64,000 nucleotides of DNA from Chionoecetes opilio. Taxonomy: Eukaryota > Arthropoda > Malacostraca > Decapoda > Majidae. The stretch's first letter is position 1. Each line of letters opens with the position of its first letter. The notes under the pieces are model-generated. The model had not been told where the DNA came from and did not search any database. It saw only the letters and a program-made list of their open reading frames with translations. Of this stretch, positions 45,983-58,262 are shown in pieces. The stretch covers positions 1 through 64,000 of the forward strand of contig JACEEZ010011644.1 in the NCBI GenBank assembly GCA_016584305.1. The letters are read 5' to 3'. The translations under genes and the position numbers were made by a program.

Positions 45983-47904
45983 TCAGGGTGACAGAGACAC
46001 TCGGTAATACTTGGGGTTGTTTATGCATACGTTTCGCCAAGGCACTTGGATCATCAGCTAAAAATCGTTAAATTTAATATATTTATAATTCTAAAAAGAG
46101 AAAAACATTAAAAATTAATTCTAGAGACAATAAAATATTCCTATATTGTTCTAAAATTACTAACTATAAATAAAATATAATTTGTCTTAACGGACCTTGG
46201 TGTGTATGCCTGTCTGAGTTGGTAACAGAGGACTGGGAATGAACACTGGTTTTGGGGGTGACATTTCAGCTTGTGTGGGGCGAAAACGGTCGACGAGAGT
46301 CGGGCAATCGAAACAGTGGTAATCTTTGAGTATATGTAGTTGTTGTGAACATGACTTGGTATTAAGATCAGGGGACAAGTGCCTTGATGTGTATAGCTTC
46401 TATAATTTAGTGTCACTAGGGTAGTGTGCTTGGATAGGAATACTGAAGTCCTTCAATAGAAAAAGGCTTGATTAAATCCTGTGAGTGTGACGGATTGCAG
46501 TTGCGAAGGTGAAGAAAGGGTCCCGACCAGTACGTGCAGAAACCCCTTTATGTCTCAGAAAGCTAAGGGTTAGATTCCTTGTCGTCTCGGCTCCCGACGT
46601 ATCTAGCTTACAGCTAGAACTTTGAATTCTAAATTATGTTAGATAATGGCTTTAGGTATAGAGTCTTTATATTTTGGAAATGATTTTCCGTAGGGTAAGA
46701 GAATTAGTAAAATAAATTTAAATTTTGAGTGTTAGGATATGTGACCTTAAGTGTAGATCATTGGAGTTTTTCCGAATGTGTAACTGAGATGGCCATAAAA
46801 TGGGAGTTGTACACATGTTGTGTGTCTACTATCGGTTCGGTTCGTTCGACCTCTGGGTTGAACGTGTTATCTAAGAACTTTGAAATTGATTGTCTTCATT
46901 ATTTGAGGGGTAGCCATTGTTTTTGGAAAAATTGGTAGGAATTAATGAGATCAAATTCCTTTACCAATGTTTTTCCAAAACAATGCTACCCCCTCAAATT
47001 AAATTGAAACAATCATTTTCAAGTTCTTAGATAAAAAAGTTCAACCAGAGTCGAACGAACCCGAACCCATATTAGACACAACACTATGTTAAACTCCCAT
47101 TTTATGCCATCTCAGTTACAACCATTCGGAAAAAACTCAATGATCTACCTTAAGTCACATCTTCCCTAACTCAAAATTTAAATTTATTTTTTTACTATTC
47201 TCTTACCCTAAGAACTCATTTCAAATATAAAAGACTCTATACCTAACCCTTATTCTAACATAATTTTTGATTCAAATGTTCTAGCTGTAACGCTAGTACG
47301 TCGGCGAGAAACGACAAGGAATCTACCCTTAGGCTTTCTGAGCATAAAGGTGTTTCTGCCGTACTGGTCGACCCATTTCTTCACTCTTCGCATCTGCAAT
47401 CCGCTCACACGTCACATGATTTAGATCACCCTTTTTCTATGATGACTTCAGTATCCTATCCAGGCACACTACCCTAGTGACACTAAATTATTAGAAGCTA
47501 TACACATCAAGCACGTTGTCCCCTGATCTTAATACCCAAGTCATTTTCCAACAACTAATATACTCAATGATTAACCACTGTTTCGATTGCCGACTCTCGG
47601 TTCGATCGCCCCACACAGCCCTGAAATGTCACCACAAACCAGTGTTCATTCAGTCCCTACCAACCTCAGACAGCTACACACCAAGGTCCGTTAAGTACAA
47701 ATTATTTTATTTATTAGTTAAGTATTTTAGAAAATATAGGAATATTTTATTGTCTCTTAGAATTGAATTTTTTAGATGTTTCGCTTTTTAGCATTATAAT
47801 ATATTAATTTTTTAACTATTTTTAGCCTATGAGGTGCCAAGTGCCTTGGCGAAACGTTGCATAAACACCCAAGTAACCGAGTGTCTCTGTCACCCTGAAA
47901 CTTC
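45983..47904. repeat. Inner palindrome (possible separate foldback element)
   Basis: The inner arms begin gtttcagggtgacagagacac at about 45,980 and end with the complement at about 47,904, immediately inside AT-rich and CT/GA tracts. Both arms contain gtgacactag, gaccttggtgtgta and tttcgccaaggcac. The sharp edges at the microsatellites suggest one element within a larger one. No ORF spans it. Confidence 0.7.
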
Positions 47905-47929
47905 AGATATAATATTATAATATATCTAT

Positions 47930-48023
47930 ATATATATATATATTTATTGGAGAGAGAGAGAGAGAGAAGAGAGAGAAGGAGAGAGAGAGAGAGGAGAGAG
48001 AGAGGAGAGAGGAGAGAGAGAGA

Positions 48024-48056
<33 letters not shown>

Positions 48057-48807
48057 GAGGAAGAGAGAGAGAGAGAGAGAGAGGAGAGAAGAGAGAGGAG
48101 AGAGGAGGGAGGAGAGAGAAAGGAAGAATTATACAGGTTTTTTGGTTACTCACTTAGTATCTCTCCCTCATCTCTCTTTCACGTTATATAGGCCTCTTCA
48201 TGTGTGCCAAGTTGCCATGAACCAGTTCTTACAGTTCAGGGTTGGGTTCAGTTTTCCTGCCTGGTTCTGGGTTCGACGTTGTCACAAAGGAACGCAAAAA
48301 CCAGTTTTCTTGTTTCCAAACAAACCTCAGCTGGCGAAGGGCAAGAAAGAGAGAGAGAGAGAGAGAGAGAAGAGAGAGATGAAGCGGAGAGAGAGAGAGA
48401 GAGGATGTTTAAAAGTGGTAACCTCAGCTGCTGTGATGAATAGGGGATCAATATCTAGTTTAAATCGTGGGAACAGCCTTTCGCCATCAGTGCCCCTTGA
48501 TAGCCTGTCTGGACATCCTCGTCGCGACTTGTGCATGCGGAAAACCCTCACGTAAGAGAACATAGGGCCCAGTTGACCATTGTTTTTGTTATGAACTCTG
48601 AAACTATACCCATTCTACCGACCACCAATGTGGTAGAGAAAGTTCAAGGGTTTTGCTGAGTCACTACGCGGGGGGCAAAATATCGCCTCGGACCCAGGTT
48701 TTCGTGTGCAAATGGAACGCTTTGAATTCTTGGGTTCCGTGAACTGGTGTCTTGAAATGTCGCAAATGGAAGTAGGCCTTAAAAAATCTCTCTCTCTCTA
48801 TTTCACG

Positions 48808-48882
<75 letters not shown>

Positions 48883-48925
48883 GTGAAGAGAGAGAGAGAG
48901 AGAGAGAAGAAGAGAGAGCGGTGAC
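47930..48925. repeat. (GA)n tracts in the right arm
   Basis: GA-rich at 47,948-48,122, 48,348-48,402 and 48,810-48,918, mirroring the left-arm CT tracts. The intervening 48,130-48,790 stretch is only partly matched in the left arm. Confidence 0.9.
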
Positions 48926-49566
48926 GCCGCCGCGATTTATTTAGTTACCGCTAATGTATGTATGGTACTACTGTATGTATTAGAAAACGAAATCTGTCAT
49001 GGACAAGTCTTATAAATTCTGCTTCTTTGATACTTGCCATCTTCTAAGCTGTTCCCCATAAAGTTTTACATAACGACGAGTTTTTAAGTGAATGTTTTTA
49101 GTTCATCATATTTCTTCAGTCCTCATATGACCTTTATTTAATGTGGTTTTACTATGTTTTATGTATAATCTTATAGAACAAGCATTTCCGCAGATAACAG
49201 TCTATCCTTTATACATGGCCAACATGATATACTGCGGGGTAAATGCCTGAGAATTCCCGGTCTAGATGAACGAAGCTGGCCTTGGCCGCCAAGATTGGCG
49301 CTAGTAGCGTTTAACATAGGGCCTTGATGGCGTTATACCCTCTTACATATAGATACCCTATTCGAGTCTATGCTGACGGGATTCTTTCCTTCGCCTCATT
49401 AATTATTGTTTCGTCTCGTTTCTTCTCTTATCTTTCCTATTCCTTTTCTTCATCACTTATTTATCTTGCTCGGTTGTACTCGGTATGGCCAAGGGGAGAA
49501 GTCTACCTCAGACTTCTCCCTTCTCCCATCTCTTTCTCAAATCTTTCAGATCTTCTATACCAGCGG

Positions 49567-49845
49567 TTTCTTATCTGGGGGTGGGGGGGTATTTAACTTA
49601 GGGGGAAGGTGGGTATTATCTAGGGCAGGCGTGGGTAATTACCTAGGGGGGGGCGTGGGGTAATTACCTAGGGGGGCATGGTAATTACCTAGGGGCTGGT
49701 AATTACCTAGGGGGACGGTGGTAATTACCTATGGGGCAATGGGTAATTACCTAGGGGGCATGGTCATTACCTAGGGGGGGCATGGGTAATTACCCCTAGG
49801 GGGGGGCGTGGTGCATTACCTTAGGGGGGGCGTGAGACACGAGAG
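49567..49845. repeat. Minisatellite, unit ggtaattacctagggggg
   Basis: About ten copies with variable G-run length and unit size of about 18-26 bp. The strand carries closely spaced G runs. Confidence 0.9.
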
Positions 49846-49989
49846 GATAAAGACGAAGTGTCAAGTATTTACATGAAGCTCCGGCTTGGCAGCGCTTGGC
49901 TTTAACATGAGTGTCGCTGCGAGGGTGCGCGTCACCACAAGAGAAGCAGTGTGCCGGGAATTGATTTGATTGATTTAATGCCTAAAAGG

Positions 49990-50830
49990 TGAATGTGCCA
50001 GACATCAGAGGTCCATATGGCAACTGGGCAAGGCTATAAAGGGGAGGGGTTAAAGAATAATAGTGAAACGATGAAGGAAGGGGAAAGAACGGGGAATGTT
50101 ACAGCAGGATGGTATAGATCAGATGTAGGATGTGGATTTGTTGGAGGAAGGAGGTTAATTTTCTCAGGTTATAGGAGGGGATTCCGGGAGAATGTCCGCA
50201 ATACCGGGAGGTAGGGAAAGGGAGGACAAATGAGGGAAGGAACCTGGAACGCGGCAGGAGTAAGAATGGGGGCAGGATATAGGCATGTTGGACAGTGAGA
50301 GGAACTTTAAACAGGGTTGTGCAGAGGGTTGGGGAGACCGTGACATGATGAGATATGATGTGGTGTGAGTTTTGGTATGGCCTATGCGTAAGCGTACGAG
50401 AGCATCTCGTCCTCCCCCCACGTCCCTATTCAAGTGTAAGGATTTGATTATGGACATATAGAGGGTTTTCTCAGGCGAAGTTTTTGGCAAGAAAGTGGTC
50501 AGAAGGAATTGCCAGCGGTCGAATAGGAAAGATTCAAGGAAGTGGGAGTAGTCGGAGGCTGGCAAGTTTGAGAAACGGGGGCATTGGGACTAGTGGCCGA
50601 GCGCGCCAATTAAAGAATCAACCGTTCGTTTGCCCGGATACCCCGTGACTCGGTACCCATCAGAACAAATTGTTTTGTGGCGTATGGATATTCGTAATTT
50701 CAAAACCCCCCAGTCTTGGATCTCCCGAACCAAGAGGGTGAAGTGAGCAAAGAGCTTGATATAAGCAAAGAAATTGCGGGAATCCAGGAGAACTCCCTGC
50801 GGTGACGCATTGCGGGTTTTCACAACTCCG
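49990..50830 (-). mobile_element. Non-LTR retrotransposon RNase H and C-terminal fragment
   Basis: On the minus strand from about 50,820 there is an LLDSRN segment, then a degraded ANERLIL-like piece corresponding to the GNE-x-A-D part of RNase H, then RDALVRLRIGHTKTHTTSYL (about 50,410-50,350), which matches the V-L-x-R-L-R-I-G-H-T block found after RNase H in jockey-type elements. The usual C-terminal cysteine/histidine region is damaged by frameshifts. Confidence 0.75.
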
Positions 50831-50872
50831 CAGACTTTTATGCTAGCGTATTTCTATATATATTATTATTAC

Positions 50873-51465
50873 CAGTGGCGGCTCGTGTAAAATAAAAGGG
50901 GGACTGCAGCTTCAACACAACCAGTAGGATACATATTTTAACCTATCTCAGGTATTGTAAGTTGATGTTATGGGATTTCAAGGCATGGTGTAGTGGTGGG
51001 GGTAGAAGGGATGGTGGGGGTGGTAGTGTTGGCAGTAGAGTGGATGGCTGAGGTGGTGATGGTAGAATTACAGTATTAAATTGAAAATAAAGTCCGTACC
51101 GCTTGATTTTGTTGGCCGCCGCCTGCCGTCACGATGTACACGTTTTACACACCTGGGGACCGACTAAAAGCTGGGGGACGATGACTAAAAAGCAGCACAA
51201 AGCTGCAGCTTCTTGTGCGTTTCCAAGTGGCGCGGCGGCCGCAGATAATGAATCGTACAGCAAATAATGAGAGTACTTTACATTTAGTCTGGTTTTTTAA
51301 TGGAATTCACTTAGTACACGTATTGAAAATAACCTATAATGACTTTTTATTAATGAGATATTGTTTAGTAGGTATCAATTCTGCTGTGGTCTCTAAGACT
51401 CATACACCTGCAGTGAGTGTCTGGGGGTACTGCAGCCCGCAGCCCTATGCCCCGTCCCGCCCCTG
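50873..51465. mobile_element. 593-bp hAT-type MITE with exact 8-bp target duplication
   Basis: Left end CAGTGGCGGCTCGTG; right end complement CAGGGGCGGGACGGG. Both flanks are attattac (50,865-50,872 and 51,466-51,473). No coding capacity. It sits inside the larger hAT element, so it is younger. Confidence 0.85.
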
Positions 51466-51689
51466 ATTATTACTATTCTTATTGTTTTTACTAAATACTT
51501 CGGAGGAGCCTTCTGGTATGCCGCTGCCTTTAAAAAGTGAACTGACTAAATATGCTGAGTATATGCCGAGGCGTTTTATAATTTATGTGCACAAGTACTA
51601 AAAACCTCATTTTTTTTAGTTTTTCTCTTCAGATTCAGGATTATTTTGTAATATCTTGGTGAAGAAGTGAAGTGGGGCATGTAGGCAAT

Positions 51690-53000
51690 GACCCACTACG
51701 GGAGGAGGCGTGGGTGGTGAAGGGGAGGAAGGACCCACTACTGAGGGGCGTGTTGGTGGGGGGCCATGGAGGCAAGGATCCACTCTAAAGGCGTGGTGGT
51801 GATGGGGGCATGGAGGCAAGGACCCACTACTGAAGGGGTCGTGGCGGGGGGGTGAAAGGGGGGCAAGGCCCACTACTGACGGGGCGTGGTGGTGAGGGGG
51901 GCAAGGACCCTCACAAGACTACTGAAGGGGCGTGGTGTGAAGGGGGTGAGGCAAGGACCCCCTACTAAAGGGGCCTGGTTGGTGAAGGGGGGGCAGGACC
52001 CAGTACTGAAAGGGGCCTGGTGGTGAAGGGGGGGAGTCAAGGACCCAATAACTGAAAGGTCGTGGTGGTGGAAGGGGGGCATGGAGGGCAAGCCCACCTC
52101 ACGGACGGGGCTGGTGGTGAAGGGGGGCATGGAGGCAAGGACCCACTACTGAAGGGGCTGGCGGTGACGGGGGGCATGGGGCAAGGACCCGCTACTGAAG
52201 AGGCGTGGGCAGGTAAGGGGGGCATGGAGTCAAGACCCACTACTGAAAGGGCGTGGTGGTGAAGGGGGGCATGAGGCAAGGACCCACTACTGAAGGGGCG
52301 TGGTGGTGAAGGGGGCATGGAGGCAAGGAGCCGCTACTGAAGAGGCGTGGCGGTGAAGGGGGGGCATGGAGGTAAGGACCCACTACTGATGGGCGTGGGC
52401 GGTGAAGGGGTGCATGGAGCAAGGACCCACTACTGAAGGGGGCGTGTGGTGAATGGAGGGCATGGAGGCAGGACCGCTACTGGAAGGGGCATGGCGGTGA
52501 AGGGGGGCGTGTTGTGAAGGGGGTCATGGAGGCAAGGACCCACTATGAAGGGGAGGCAAGGCCCCGCTACTGAAGGGCGTGGTGGTGAAGGGGGGCATGG
52601 GGGCAAGGACCCCTACTGAAGGGGGAAGTCAAAGGCCCACTACTGAAAGGGGCGTGGCGGTGAAGTGGGCATGGAGGCCAAGGACCCACTACTGAAGGGG
52701 GCGTGGTGGGTGAGTGGGGCATGGAGGCAAGGACCCACTACTGAATGGGCGTGGTGGTGAGGGGGGCAATGGAGGCAAGGACCCCACTACTGAAGGGGCG
52801 TGGTGGTGAAAGGGGGGCATGGAGGGCAAGGACCCACTACTGAAGGGGCGTGGTGGTGAAGGGGGGCATGGAGGCAGGCCCACTACTGAAGGGGCGTGGT
52901 GGTGAAGGGGGCATGGAGGCAAGGGACCACTACTGAAGGGGCGTGGTGGTGAAGGTGGGCATGGGGCAAGGGACCCACTACTGACGGGGCGTGGTGGTGA
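51690..53000. repeat. ~48-bp minisatellite array
   Basis: Roughly 25-28 copies of a unit that reads gaaggggcgtggtggtgaag, ggggcatggaggcaaggacc and cactact. Single-base gains and losses are frequent. The final copy runs into the right end of the hAT element. Confidence 0.95.
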
Positions 53001-53018
53001 CAAGGTTAAGAACCACTG

Positions 53019-53340
53019 GGCTATACTTCCATTGATCTCATTATGTGCCCCAAAGAATTATAACTATAGTCTTTCCTTCTTAGGAAGTATAATCTGCCTC
53101 TTGGTCCTGTCCTGTCTCTCTCTTTCTTTTTCCATGCTTAAGATAGACGAATTTCTTAATTTCTTCTACTTACTGTACATGTATCATTTTTTATGTGTGT
53201 GTGTGTGTCCCTTGTCACCGTCTCTCTCAATCTTTACTTCTAAATACTTAGGTTAAAGATATTTAATTACGTAATTAATTTCTTCCTCTACCTAAACTTT
53301 CATTATTTAACTGTCATTATTATTCTATATTGATTTTCTT
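53019..53340. other. Unassigned DNA
   Basis: AT-rich; no supported gene. Confidence 0.4.
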
Positions 53341-53361
53341 ATCTCTCTCTCTCATCTCTCT

Positions 53362-53400
<39 letters not shown>

Positions 53401-53550
53401 GTCTCTCATCGTCTCTCTCTTCCTTCTCTCTCTCTCCTCTCTCTCTACTCCATCCTCTCCTTCTCTCTCGTCGATCTCTCTCCACTCTCTCTCTACCCTC
53501 TCTCTCTCTCCCATCTCGTCCTCTCCTCTCTCTCTCTCTCTCATCTCTAA
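53341..53550. repeat. (CT)n microsatellite
   Basis: Impure CT tract of about 210 bp. Confidence 0.95.
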
Positions 53551-53639
53551 CCTTACCATATGCTTATTCTAATATAATGATCTATTTTCTTCCACTAACT
53601 CATTATTTGAACAATTTAACATTATTGTCCGGTGTGGCT

Positions 53640-53905
53640 AAAACCGTCCGTAGCGTCTGGTACCCGCCCCGGTACCGTCCGGTAGCGGCCGGTACCGTCC
53701 GGTACGGCCGGTACCGTCCCGGTAGCGCCCGGTACCGTCCCGGTACCACCTATTACCGTACGGTAGCACCCTAGTACCGTCCGGTACCACCTAGTACCGT
53801 CCCGGTGCCACCTAGTACCGTCCGGTACCAAAACCTAGTACCGTCCGGTAACCTCCCTAGTACCATCCGGTACCACCTAGTACCGTCCGGTACCACCTAG
53901 TACCG
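53640..53905. repeat. Left subterminal array of the 4.6-kb transposon
   Basis: About 13 copies of a ~20-bp unit (taccgtccggtaccacctag and variants). The first copies carry gtagcgtc/gtagcggc, the later ones acctag. Confidence 0.9.
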
Positions 53906-55534
53906 AGAAAGCTGTAGCACCTACCCACTAACCATCACCGGCGGGCACGACGTAGGCCGTAGAGGCGGCGAACGGCGGCCGCCGGCCGGCCAATTTGAAC
54001 CCTCCGTCAGCCCTCCGAAGGCACGCTGGGTATTTTCAGACTGGAATAATTTTCTATGTTTTGAAATTAATGTACAGAATTTGCAGAATTGAATATTTCT
54101 ATGGTGTTAAACATTTTTGAAACAACATTAGAATGATTATCTTGATGTATATTACAATCAGTCTATGCCAACAGCGGCGGCAACTTGACGTCAATCCTTC
54201 GGAGGCCCGCTGGGCGCTGGTACGTATTTGTAGTGGGACATTAATTTCATATTATATATATTAACTCGTAATATACATAGGATCTCAATATCGGTAACCA
54301 TCACTATTAATTAGGCCTGTTCAAGCTATTAAAAATGTTATAAAAGTTTTTTATAATAGTTTATAGAAAATGATCATATAATCAAGTTTATTTTCAAATA
54401 TTTCCAGCTTAATAGGAACCACCCAGAGATACCATGAAATAAAAGATGAGATACGTACATAGGAAGGGTTTTACATGGTAAAAGGTTATCAGTTTGTCTG
54501 TGTTGTAGCTAGTATCATATAGAAATAAACACTTTGTTAAACCGCAGCGAAGATTATTACGGAATAACCAAGGTCAATATTTTCCCTTATTTCAATAACT
54601 TCCAACATATTATCAATACATATCAATACTCAACGGTACACCTAACAGGAATATGTAGCTGATGGAGTTAACATATGAGTAATATCATGATTTAGAATAG
54701 AATATTATTGAAATTTTTTTCCAAGCTATCAATGCACTAAACTCAGACGTACGATAGCCTTTACAAAGGGTTTTATGGGAGTAAACCCTCAAAAGGGCCT
54801 AAATTGTCACCCTTACCAGTCGATAACATAGTAGAACTTAGTTATAAGATGTTTTCAGGGGGGGGGGGCTCCTTCATTATATCGAAATAGACTGAATAAT
54901 ATAAATAATTGCAGTACGACCACGTTTTTTTTAGGAATTCCTCGACGGGGCGCCGGGCGCGTGTGTCAGTGAGTGGAAAATAATCAGTTGGGTGGAAAAC
55001 GCACGAGTGGTGGATGTTGTTATGGTTGTCGCCGCAACCCTATATCCTTCTACATAGCTGTCAGTGTTCCACGTACACCAGCATGTCAACAATCAAACGA
55101 AAATGCTTTTGTACTTATGAAAATAAACAATGTCCTTATCAATTTAATGTCTAGCCATCTCCTTTTCATCGTATTACTGGATAATGACATAGGAATATTT
55201 GTCTGGTTACATTTTTAAGCCTATTTGCAGTATATAGGAATGTTTTTTATAATGGGTTGAACAGCCCATTAGTCTATTATCGTCTAATGGGTTTGCAACA
55301 CCCTTAAAACATTACATACCTGCAATTCCTTAGAAAGTATAACTATGAATATTCCTCAATCAGTTAATATAACAGCGGCAAATGTCATATTCTACGCGGG
55401 CCGCTGGGAGCGCCTGCCGGTGAGCCTCTGAGCAAATTCCCAGCGGCCCTAGCCCTACGTCGTACACTTCCGTCGGGCCGACCGTAGACATACGGAGGAC
55501 CTTCCGGAGGCCCCTCCGTTCTTGTGTTTGCTCG
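53906..55534. other. Interior of the 4.6-kb transposon, unassigned
   Basis: GC-rich patches at 53,930-54,030 and 55,390-55,530 with AT-rich DNA between. A short hairpin with inverted cccattag/ctaatggg lies at 55,252-55,302. No transposase motif recognised. Confidence 0.4.
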
Positions 55535-56545
55535 GTAGTACCGTCCGATAGCACCTAGTCCCGTCCGGTTATCACTTATCCCGTCCGGTACCACTCGTAA
55601 ACCGTCCGGTACGTCCGGTAGCACCAGAGCCGGTCCGGTAAGCAACCTAGTACCGTCGCGGTTGCACCTAGTACCGGGTCCCTCGTAGCACCTTGTACCG
55701 TCCGGTAGAACCTAGTAACCGTCCTGTAAGCACCTAGTACCGTTCGTACCACCTTGTACCGTCCGTTAGCACCTATTACCGGTCCGGTAGGACCTAGTCA
55801 CCGTCCGTTAGCACCTAGTACCGGTCCGGTAGCACCTAGTACCGTCAGGTTCCACTAGTACCGTCCGGTATCACCTAGTACCACCGGTAGCAACCTAATA
55901 CCGTCCGGTAGCACCTAGTAACCGTCGGTAGCACCTATTCCGTCCGGTAGCACCTATTACCGCCCGGTACCAACCTATACCGTCCGGTAGCACTAGTACC
56001 GTCCGGTAGCACTAGTACCGTCCGTAGCGCACCTATTACCGTCCGGTACCACCTAGTAACCGTCCGGTTACCACCTAGTACCCGCCGGGTGGCACTAGTA
56101 CCGTCCGGTAGCACCTAGTACCGTCCGGTGCCACCTAGTACCGTCCGGTACCACTAGTACCGGGGGGGGGTCCGGTCCCACCTAGTACCGTCCAGTACCA
56201 CCTAGTACCGTCGCGGTAGCACCTTTACCGAGCCGTAGGACCTAGTACCATCCGGTAACCACCTAGTACTCGTCCGGTAGCACCAGACCGTCCGGTATCG
56301 CACCTAGTACCGTCCGGTAGCACCTTAGTACCGTCCGGTCGCTCACCTAGTACCGTCCGGTACCACCTAGTACCGTCCGTACCATCTAGTAACCGTCCCG
56401 GTAGCACCTAGTACCGGCCGGTAGCACCTACTACCGGGAGGGAGGGGAGAGGGAGTCCGGAACCACTAGTACCGTCCGGTACACACCTAGTACCGTCCGG
56501 TGCCACCTAGTCGCCCGGTAAGCCACCTAGTACCGTCCCGTACAC
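55535..56545. repeat. Large internal array of the ~20-bp unit
   Basis: Roughly 45-50 copies of taccgtccggtagcacctag with much single-base variation, in the same orientation as the left array. Short foreign inserts occur at about 56,161-56,170 and 56,437-56,457. Confidence 0.95.
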
Positions 56546-56959
56546 TGTCAGGATTATTTATATCATTAGGTAATGTGATGTATATATTTGACGGTGAACG
56601 ACGGGCAACGTTAATTTTTGACCTAACTCGTCCAAAAGGATTTGTACGCAACTGTAGGCCTACTGGTCGTTCTGTGTCTTAGTATTCAATTCCGTTTGCT
56701 TTTAAAAAGTTCACCATTATTGTTTTCTATATCAGTGTCCAAAAAATTATAAACTTAGAAATTCCATCGAGATTAATTTCATATATAGATATATTAATGT
56801 ATAGTTTCTATATATATTTCATAAATAAAATGGTTGCTGATGACGGCGCAGTTTTACGACATTTATGACTGCTATAGAATATTTTTTTTTTATAATTAAG
56901 TTTTATAAACTAGAAATTACATCGGATTAATTCTGATTCATTAATTATTTTCCATTCAT

Positions 56960-57074
56960 TAATTCTGAGAATAAGCTGAATCATAGACCATTGTATACCT
57001 GGACTGCCGCCGGGAAATATCGGCCTGTTGCACATGGGCCTGAACTTCCTGAAGTCGGAGGGCGCTTCGATTTC

Positions 57075-57119
<45 letters not shown>

Positions 57120-58075
57120 CGTAGATATAGTATATATATATTATTAGATATATATATATATATATATCTATATATATGCATCATATAGACTGGTTTATCA
57201 GTATATATGATATTACTCTAATCTTTCATAATGTTTGTTCTATATATTAATCAAATAACAACAGTAAAACCGGTACAGAAATGCCATTACGAGACTGAGA
57301 AAAATGCCATCAACGTAAATTTAATTTCACTTCAACTCTTCGCCATTTTAAAACTTTGCGAGTCAACGTTTTATCATGAATGGTATCAATAGAAGCGCAA
57401 TGTTATTAGCTTTCCATTGCTATATTTTCGTTATCTGAATAATTTAATTAGAACCTGCATAAATTACGTTAAATAAATAATAAAATCATCAGATCGGGTA
57501 ATTTTCCCGATTGATGAGATTATTTTATTTAGTTAACGCTAATTTATACATGGTCACTCAATTCAATATTATCAGAAAAACAAAATATAATAAGTAAATA
57601 AAAAATAACATCATTAATCGGAAGATTACCGATGATGATTTTATTTGATTTATTTTAAAACGTTACTTATGCATGGTTCTAATTTAATTTATCAGATAAC
57701 AAAATTGCAATGAAGCTAATAAAATTGCCCTTCTATTGATACCCTTCCTGATAAAAGGTATGACTCGCAAAGTTTTAAATGGCGAAGAGTTAAGTGAATT
57801 TTAAGTTCATGCATATTTTTTTTCTTCATAGTCCGTACTGGCATTTTCTTTAGCGTGTTTTACTGTTTTTTATTTGATAATATTATAGACAACCATTTAC
57901 AAAGATTACAGTATATCATATATACTGATAAACCATCTAGTATGATAGTCCATAGACCACTATATCTCTTTGTCGGGCGCGCCCGCAGGCCCCATGCAGC
58001 CCAGCAATTCAAAACCATTGTCGCGTGAACAGTCCAGGTAGTGGTCATATGCTGAATACATACAACCCTCATGGA
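56960..58075. repeat. ~1.1-kb foldback within the transposon
   Basis: Left 57,180-57,370 pairs inversely with right 57,765-57,945 (atatatactgataaacca, gactcgcaaagtttta, ggcgaagagtt). Outer blocks with cagtccaggta and tgg-tcat pair at about 57,000 and 58,040. The centre (57,385-57,720) is two successive hairpins sharing gttaaataaata. A TA tract occurs only in the left arm. Confidence 0.75.
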
Positions 58076-58154
58076 TGAATTAGGCCAACATTACGGTTTA
58101 CCTCGTCGTTTACCCATGAATAATATTCACCACATGGTATAATAATCCCTGGTA

Positions 58155-58262
58155 CAGTGGACGCGACGGCACCCGGCGTTACCGGACGCTACCGGCGGTA
58201 CCGGACGCTACCGGCGGTACCGGACGCTACCGTGCGTACGGGGACGCTACCGGACGGTTTTT
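58155..58262. repeat. Right subterminal array of the 4.6-kb transposon
   Basis: About eight short units of ggtaccggacgctacc, the complement of the left-array type, ending at the right terminal repeat. Confidence 0.9.

Larger units (their letters stand above)
44890..49315. repeat. 4.4-kb palindrome with a ~10-bp centre
   Basis: The arms meet at 46,943 and 46,954. Going outward, the following pair inversely: a segment ending aaaaattggtaggaatt with aattcctttaccaatg; the 46.0-46.6 kb block with 47.3-47.9 kb (caccctgaaac and gaaacg ends); CT tracts at 45.3-45.9 kb with GA tracts at 47.95-48.92 kb; and 44.89-45.29 kb with 48.92-49.31 kb (gccatcttggcgcc, ttccattgacatattttcg). The right arm is longer by about 320 bp, mainly around 48.2-48.8 kb. 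The arms differ by many small indels. Confidence 0.85.
49561..53018. mobile_element. 3.5-kb hAT-type element with minisatellite-expanded ends
   Basis: The left end CAGCGGTTTCTTATC and the right end (complement CAGTGGTTCTTAACC) are inverted partners of a well-known hAT end type. Flanks ttctatac and ggctatac share six of eight bases. Tandem arrays lie immediately inside both ends. The middle holds a non-LTR fragment and a nested 593-bp hAT element. No transposase of its own remains. Confidence 0.65.

Noticed and set aside
47947..48555. 202-codon plus-strand ORF
   Set aside because: The first third is a GA repeat and the rest lies in the arm of the palindrome, with no family resemblance.
51690..53000. 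CRISPR-like or coding repeat protein
   Set aside because: The repeat unit has frequent indels that break any frame, and there are no spacers.
55535..56545. CRISPR array
   Set aside because: Units are contiguous with no unique spacers, in eukaryotic DNA; it is a minisatellite.
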